This document shows positions 57,925 through 64,000 of a stretch of DNA of 64,000 nt, in pieces; position 1 is the first letter of the stretch, and each line of letters begins with the position of its first letter. The translations under genes and the position numbers were made by a program. The notes under the pieces were generated by a model that worked only from the letters and a program-made list of their open reading frames with translations, ran no database searches and was not told the DNA's origin. Source of the DNA: Protea cynaroides (taxonomy: Eukaryota; Streptophyta; Magnoliopsida; Proteales; Proteaceae). The stretch lies in contig CM053269.1 of the NCBI GenBank assembly GCA_028583415.1, positions 55,293,007 to 55,357,006 of the forward strand. The letters run 5' to 3'.

Positions 57925-59440
57925 ATAAACTATACAAACACCCCCTCTACTGTTGTGAAATTAACAGAACTACCCTGTTTTTTCAAAAGTTATACAGAAT
58001 ACTCCTCTAACAATGCTATCATACTTTCTCAGCCCTACCGTTACTTTCAACTTAACGGCAGAGGGTCAATTTTTTTTAAGACGAAAATACCCTCAAAAAA
58101 GCAAAGAGAGTACCGTAACTGTAACATTTCTTAGGTACTCCTTTGTTCTCGTTTTCAAAAAATCATATACAGATCTGAGTTTGAGCTGAAATTGATCGAA
58201 GATTTCTCATTCTTGTGATTAGATCACCGCCAATTCTTCTTTCATCCTCCACCTCAGTTTGAATTGCTGAATAAACGAGTTTCTATTTTTTGAAGAGAGT
58301 AATATTTTCGTCTGTTAATTCAACGGAAATCATTAAAAATGCTTTTGAGTCTATCGACACCCAATCTCTACAACTCTAAGCTACAACGTCATTTTCCCTT
58401 AAGCCGTCCATTTCCGAGCTGAAGCCAAAGCAGCCATGGACTTCACTTAGATTTTTTATGAAACCCATCTATTGAATTGTCTGTGTTTCAACCCGCTCGA
58501 AAAAAAAACCGACTTTGAAGAAACTCTCTCTTTGTTCCATTAAAGGCAGTAATTTTCCATGGCAAACGTACCTCATCTCATCGTACTTGTTGAGAGACAA
58601 ATGTAGCGATTGAGGGAAAGAAGAGATCTTCTTGGAAATGGGTGTTCTTTAGGTCTTGCAGAAAGCATGGAGATTCATCCTCAGAATCTCTTTTTTTATT
58701 CTTTTTTATTCTAAAGCTCTCACTCGATTTCATTTTGATTTTGATTCACTACCCCTCTTCTGCACCACTATCGAATGCGAAATTGATGGTAATTAAACTA
58801 AGAGGTGATGCCTTGAGGGAGCACATCACTTTTGATTCTACGATCTGAGTTCTCTTCCATGGGAACATTTTAATGTTGGAGGCGGCATTTTCATTTGACC
58901 TGCATGGCTTCTTCGAGGTTGTTGCAAGAAAACGATGGGAGTTATAGGAGAAAATGGAGTTGGAGAAAGGCGATATTCACAAACGAGTTTGAATCGGCAG
59001 ATTCTTTCCCAAAATGTCTTATTCTGTTGCAATTACTCCATCCCCACCGACTCTGATCTCTGCATCGTCACAGTCGGAGCTCGTCAAATTACTAAAGAAT
59101 CCAGACTTGATCTATTACACATAAACCTGAAACTGGTAAACTCCCTGTTAATTTCTCCTAATTTTCCAAATCTATAGACTTCCCCAAATCGTTGGAGAAG
59201 AACACACAGGCGGTAGTTGGAGAAGAAAGAGGAACAAAGAGAGATTCTCGTTTGAGAATAAAGAGGAACAAAGAGTATTTTTGTCTTTAAAAAATTTTGA
59301 CCCTCTGTCGTTAAGTTGAAAGTAACGATAGAGGTAAGATTGTATGATAGCATTGTTAGAGGGGTATTCTGTATAACTTTTGAAAAAGCAAAGTAATTCT
59401 ATTAATTTCATAACAATAGAGGAGGTGTCCGTGTAATTTT
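57925..59440. mobile_element. Element with about 190-bp inverted terminal repeats
   Basis: The left end (about 57,940-58,095) and the complement of the right end (about 59,275-59,435) match at high identity, for example TTCAAAAGTTATACAGAATA, TCTAACAATGCTATCATAC and GTTACTTTCAACTTAACG. The roughly 1.2-kb interior has no transposase frame and contains more complex, less AT-rich sequence. Poly-A/T at both ends hides the target duplication. Long arms suggest a Mutator-like, possibly sequence-capturing element. Confidence 0.8.
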
Positions 59441-59589
59441 TTTTTTTTTTTTTTCTTTAACTTCCAAACATAACCTAAACATCATGCAAGGCGAATATAA
59501 AAAGATACTGATATATATATATATATATATAAAAAGATCCTTGGGAGTAGATTTAGCAATACACGATACACGATTTATAATCTTATTCT

Positions 59590-59882
59590 TACCATTGCCC
59601 ACTGAAAGTTATTCGAGAACAGTGGATGTGGATCAAGGTACACAGCTTTTCTTGGTGGACCCTGTGTCTAATCTAACACGCTTAACCTTCCAAGAAACGA
59701 CACAGTTCCCTTCCTTTGCAGTTTGCACCCATGTGAGCAGCCCTCGAAGAATGCGACTTCCTCTAACTTTCTCTGTGAGAGGACTAAAGAGTTCTAACCT
59801 GCATCAGACCGGAAGAGATGGTGATTTCAGTGATTTCAGGATGCCTGTTCCCGGTGCATTATAGCCCCGAGGATTATTCAGG
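59590..59882 (+). other. Possible non-coding 5' exon of the membrane-protein gene
   Basis: Less AT-rich than its surroundings and ending at a good donor (TATTCAG|GTAAAC near 59,882). A frame open over 59,484-59,864 has no recognised domain. Position 0.5 kb before the coding region suggests a 5' UTR exon with an intron reaching close to 60,360. Transcript evidence is lacking. Confidence 0.35.
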
Positions 59883-60364
59883 TAAACATGATAATTTCTG
59901 TTAGTTTTTAGAGGATTTATTCTCCTGGGTAGTAGATGATTGTCGTGCTAAACTGAAAAAGAGAACTGAGGTGGGTGATTTTATCAATGTCTGATTTCTG
60001 GGCAGAAGACGAGAGAACCTTGAGCATTATAATCATGGCTGATGGATTTAGAATGTGAATTTTTTTTATTTTTTTTTAAGTAAAGGGTAGTGTTTTTTGC
60101 CGTCCGGCAAAGAGGGGTTTCAAAAGTGGAGGATTTTGGGTTGTGAATCTCTGTGGACTTCGATATTTCTTTTTTTTCTTTTTTTTTTTTGGGGGGGGTT
60201 TTGAATTTGTCTCTCGAGATTTGGATTATTTCTGAAGTTGTTGATTTTGATTAGTTGAGTTTTTCTGGCCTGTGAATATTATTGAGTGGCTGAAAATTTT
60301 CTCACCGAACTGGGATTTAGGATATTGAAGCAATCTTGAAGAAAGAACAGTAAGATTAGTAGGT

Positions 60365-61348
60365 GTGAGATGTGATTCTGCATCGAGGATGAGGCCTTTG
60401 AGCAGTTTAGGAATTGGTCTTATTCTGGTGTTCGGATGTCTGCTCTTAGCTCTTGTTGCTGAGCTTTACTACTTGTTGTGGTGGAAGAAGAGAGTCACCA
60501 ACAGAGAGATTGAAGATGATTACAATACCCCTGCGAGAGAGCTATTTTATGCGTTCTGCTGGAAGAAACCCCCATTGTTGAGCTCCACAGCATTGAACCC
60601 TCAGGAACTCTGCACTTCTGTGAGAATTACGGGAGCCCATGGCCATGAAACAGAGAATCAGCTTAACCTTTCAGGGTCAAATAAGGATTTATTGCTGAAA
60701 CCCTTTGGAGGGGATTCCATGGAATCGGAACTCTTGATGTTGCAGAATCTATGTGGGCCTCCAAGATTCCTCTTCACCATCAAAGAAGAGACGAAGGAGG
60801 ATTTGGAGTCCGAGGATGGGAAGTCCAGAGGTGATAGAAGTCGAAGAGGGTCAAGAAATAAGAGTTTGAGTGATATCCTGATGACGACGGTGGAGACTCC
60901 ATTTTTAACTCCTATGCCTTCTCCACCATTTTTCACTCCACCTCTAACCCCTATGGATTCTTATAACCACCATGGATTGAACCCTCTCTATGAAAGTTCA
61001 ACAGAAGCAGAGATGAACAGGATAAGATCCTCACCTCCTCCAAAATTCAAGTTCTTGAAGGATGCAGAGGAGAAGCTGTACAGACGAAAACTAATGGAAG
61101 AAGCTGAGAAAAAGATTCATGAAAATAGTGGGTCTGTTCAAGATGTGGTGAAAGCATCTCCTGTTCCATCTCTGGTCGCAGATGAGGAAGATCCATCTTT
61201 TATCACAATCATTGTTGGTAAAAACAAGGAGAAGGAATTGCATCACCATTCGAGTTCTTCACAGGTGTTACCACTATCTTGTTCTCCTTCCACTATACAA
61301 CCAGATTACAAGAAACCCATCTCTCATTCCAGTCCCATCCCGAGATGA
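60365..61348 (+). CDS. Plant single-pass membrane protein of unknown function
   Basis: 327 residues in one exon (319 if the in-frame ATG at 60,389 is used; a TGA lies ten codons upstream of 60,365). One strong membrane segment near residues 15-41 (SLGIGLILVFGCLLLALVAE, then LYYLLWWKKR) places the long C-terminal part in the cytosol by the positive-inside rule. That part has a conserved-looking ELFYAFCWKK, then GPPRFLFTIKEETKEDLES, a basic Ser-rich patch (RSRRGSRNKSLSDILMT), a Pro-rich TPFLTPMPSPPFFTPPLTP and the charged helix PKFKFLKDAEEKLYRRKLME. I recognise this as a plant-specific uncharacterised type, but no function is known to me. No disruption. Confidence 0.85.
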   Translation: MRCDSASRMRPLSSLGIGLILVFGCLLLALVAELYYLLWWKKRVTNREIEDDYNTPARELFYAFCWKKPPLLSSTALNPQELCTSVRITGAHGHETENQLNLSGSNKDLLLKPFGGDSMESELLMLQNLCGPPRFLFTIKEETKEDLESEDGKSRGDRSRRGSRNKSLSDILMTTVETPFLTPMPSPPFFTPPLTPMDSYNHHGLNPLYESSTEAEMNRIRSSPPPKFKFLKDAEEKLYRRKLMEEAEKKIHENSGSVQDVVKASPVPSLVADEEDPSFITIIVGKNKEKELHHHSSSSQVLPLSCSPSTIQPDYKKPISHSSPIPR

Positions 61349-63235
61349 AATTCATGAAATGGGACATGATTTTCCTCTCCTGTTCTCTTGATTGAACTTT
61401 CTTGATCATTATTAGGCTTGTTTGTGAACTTAGCAGAGAAATTTTTAGCCTTTGGTTGTCTCCGTGTTTCTTTAATTAGTATTGCATTTATCTGTTCCTC
61501 TGATTGGGTTTGGGTTTTCCTAGGCAGCCATGGTTGATCTGTAATGCCTTTGCTTAAGGTGTAATATTAGAACCTCATTTAGAGAAATTTCTCTGCAAAT
61601 TTGAAGGTGAGAGATGATAATAGCCATGGGACATTTGTGGGCTTTATTTGCTTTTTTTTCTTTTCTTTTTCTACATTCTCTCCCTCTCTTAAAGTGACTG
61701 ATATGATAATCTCTGTAATCATTAGATGTAGGCGATAATGGTGGTGGTGATAATGGTTATCATTGCTCTGTCTTTTGAGAATATTCTCACATTACTAGAA
61801 TATTTGGTGCTTATATATCTGAGAGATTTTCTCCATTCAATTATTCAAAAACCATGTTAATTTGTTCTCTAACCCATCCTCTGGTATTCCTCTTTTCTTT
61901 TATTTACTTTTGGAAGAAAAACCATGTTAATTTGTTGTACATAATTATAGTAATTTGGCCATATTAGTATTTTCTCATCAGTCTTCAATAGTGTTCTTCA
62001 CTTTGCTGCTTTATTTTTTCCCAAAAACATATATGCTTTTACAGTTTACAGCAAATAATGGCTTCCAAATCCAGTTAATATAAGAAAGTGGCTGCAAATT
62101 CATGATGATTGACTTAAAAATAATCACGCGTATTAGCCGAAAGTTGCCGACCAGAGAGGCCCCACCTTCACGAATCAATCTTTTACATCTCATACATTTG
62201 GGCAACTTTTATTGCTTTAATAACCCATACTTTCTAAAATCTAATATATTCAAAATCGTGTACGAGATTCCTCACTCATTTACTCATGGAAATCCGGGAA
62301 AATAACGATACTTGATGTGCTGTGACAGCTGTGTGTCTTTATTTGCTTTCTTTCCTTTTCTATATTTCTTAAATCCCTGTTTGGTTTAAAGTAAAGGAAA
62401 AAAACAGGAAAAAAGGAAATGGAAAATTTTGCAATTATTATGAAAAAATTATATAAATAATTATTTTATTAAATATGATAATTAAATTTTAGAAAATGAT
62501 TTTCTTAACGGTGGATGAGAATCATGTCAGCACCTTTCCTTTTGTCTCTCTCCCTCCCCCACACTCATTGGTAGTAGGCAACATCATCACCAGGAGAACC
62601 CACGTCCAAAAATATTATTATATTGCGGAAGTGTGAAGTTATTGTTACTAAATTCAATGGATTAGTTACAAAATTATTCTTGATAGATAAGATATTTTTT
62701 GTTGTAACTTCACATCACTTTTGTTTTATTGCAATTCTAATCTATAACTGATGGAGCCTTTTGTGATTGCTGGGGGAACCATTGTTTTAGTTCCAAGTAT
62801 CAGACACTAGGACTGTCAATTTTGGGACTAAAGTTGTAATCTTGATCGAGTCAGTCCAAATTAACCTGAAACTGATATGGATTGAATTGAAAGTAGACAT
62901 GTTTTAGGTTAGCTTGTTATAAAACTTTTTGGTCCCAGTTTGGACTTGGCTAGCCCAAAATCGAACCGTTAAGGCGGAATGGTCAAGATTGAATTGATAG
63001 AGCCCGAATCGAACTTCATCTTGGCCCAAATTAAATCGAATGTTAGGGATTTGGACATTTGGTGATCAACCACATCAAGAACAAAGTAAGATGGCATCCC
63101 TTACCGAGCCAATCAATGGACCCAAAGCCGAAACAGGCCGGAAGTTAGTCCGATAAGCCCAATCCGATAACAAACAGACATCGGACTGATCCGTTAGTTA
63201 ATGTACACAGTGCAGCCCACTCAGCTCGAACCTCT
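61349..63235. other. 3' UTR and spacer after the membrane-protein gene
   Basis: The first 250-300 bases are a likely 3' UTR. The rest is AT-rich spacer. From about 62,805 to 63,180 the text GACTGTCAATTTTGGGAC and many AATCGAA/CCGAT phrases resemble decayed MITE sequence. No gene supported. Confidence 0.5.
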
Positions 63236-63799
63236 TAAGGTCTATTTGATAAAACTTCTGCTTCTGGATTCTATGGATTCTGGCTCTGAGGGAGTCATTT
63301 TGGAGTAGAAGCGTGTTTGATAAGTCTGGTTGGATTCCAACTCTCACATAGTGAACTGGATTCAGAATAACTCCAAAATCCAAAATTTTGGAGTCATAAA
63401 TACTTGTTCCAAGTTGTTGGATCCACTTTTTGGGAGAAAGAAAAGAATCGACTCTCACATGACTCTCACTTGACCATCACCACCACCACCACCACCACCG
63501 CCACCACAACCACCACCGCCGACCACCCACCACCACCACCACCACCACCTACCACCCACCATTGCCATTACCCATCACCACAACCCCCACCACCGCCACC
63601 ACCCAACACTACCACGACTATTTTTTTAGACTTCGATTGAGGGGATAATGTGTTATCAAACATGTTTCTAATCCAAAGATGCTTTGGAGTTCATTTCAAA
63701 ATTACGTTATCAAATAAGTTTCTACTCCAAAATAATCTTAGAATAGTCTGGAATAGAATCCAGGATCTAGAAGCAGAAGTTTTATCAAATGGACCCTTA
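63236..63799. mobile_element. Tourist-like MITE carrying a (CCA)n repeat
   Basis: Inverted ends: left GGTCTATTTGATAAAACTTC, right (complement) GGGTCCATTTGATAAAACTT, both continuing GCTTCT.GAT. The flanks show TTA/TAA, the usual 3-bp PIF/Harbinger target, though the exact cut is ambiguous. The interior holds an imperfect CCA/CAC repeat (about 63,475-63,605). Related ends are at 17,580-17,770 and 32,120-32,295. Confidence 0.75.
63475..63605 (+). repeat. Imperfect (CAC/CCA)n repeat
   Basis: About 130 bp of C and A triplets with interruptions (CCGCCACC, GACCACCCACC). The open frame reading Thr/Pro runs is due to the repeat and is not a gene. Confidence 0.9.
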
Positions 63800-64000
63800 A
63801 TGGACATGTTTCAATCAGACCATATAAAACTCGACTCCGATTTGATCGACAGCCCATTGTTCGCCTCCCACAAACTCCTCCTTCGGCCGGCAGCCCAATG
63901 TCCCCCTCCTTCCAAACTCCCCCTTTGGGCGGTGCATCTTTGTACCATCAACAAAATGGGGTCGTTTTCTGACATTTATGTGAGTTAAGAAGTAACCTAT

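Noticed and set aside
59484..59864. Separate 126-residue protein before the membrane-protein gene
   Set aside because: The frame starts in a TA microsatellite and has no recognisable domain; a donor-like site near 59,882 suggests a non-coding 5' exon instead.
63404..63640. Thr/Pro-rich protein
   Set aside because: Translation of a CCA microsatellite inside a MITE.

Overview
This is nuclear DNA of a flowering plant, probably a dicot. It is AT-rich, its genes have introns with GT/AG borders, and its spacers are full of MITEs, TRIMs, a SINE and LINE remnants. The species cannot be named from the sequence alone.

The left two thirds (1-43.3 kb) is a cluster of cytosolic HSP70/HSC70 genes. Copy A (exon 2 at 1864-3596, exon 1 outside the window) is intact and ends in EEVD. 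It is followed by three large head-to-tail duplicated units: B (about 5.76-17.8 kb), C (about 17.8-32.35 kb) and D (about 33.3-43.3 kb). Each carries the HSP70 two-exon layout with a huge first intron (4.7 kb in B, 5.9 kb in C) and a shared downstream segment. B and C still have exon 1 and an open exon 2, but both lack the same 14 codons in the lid region and have a shifted, shortened C-terminus without EEVD. C has also lost the proximal promoter seen in B. D has lost exon 1 and carries frameshifts, and part of its exon 2 was overwritten by A-like sequence. The array therefore shows a graded decay, A (intact), B, C, D (pseudogene).

Because the units are paralogous, many transposon insertions can be seen with an empty site in a sister unit. 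This gives exact element ends, target-site duplications and an order of events: a SINE shared by C and D but absent from B; TRIMs specific to B or C; a hAT-like element only in D; and nested MITEs.

The right third (43.3-64 kb) is ordinary gene space: an HSP20-like (alpha-crystallin domain) protein gene on the minus strand, a LINE remnant, a WOX2-like homeobox gene on the minus strand (two exons, rebuilt here to 232 residues), a roughly 1.5-kb element with about 190-bp inverted ends, a gene for a single-pass membrane protein of unknown function, and a Tourist-like MITE at the right edge. No tRNA, rRNA or CRISPR was seen. No operon logic applies; the functional link is the presence of two chaperone-related genes next to each other (HSP70 array and HSP20-like protein).
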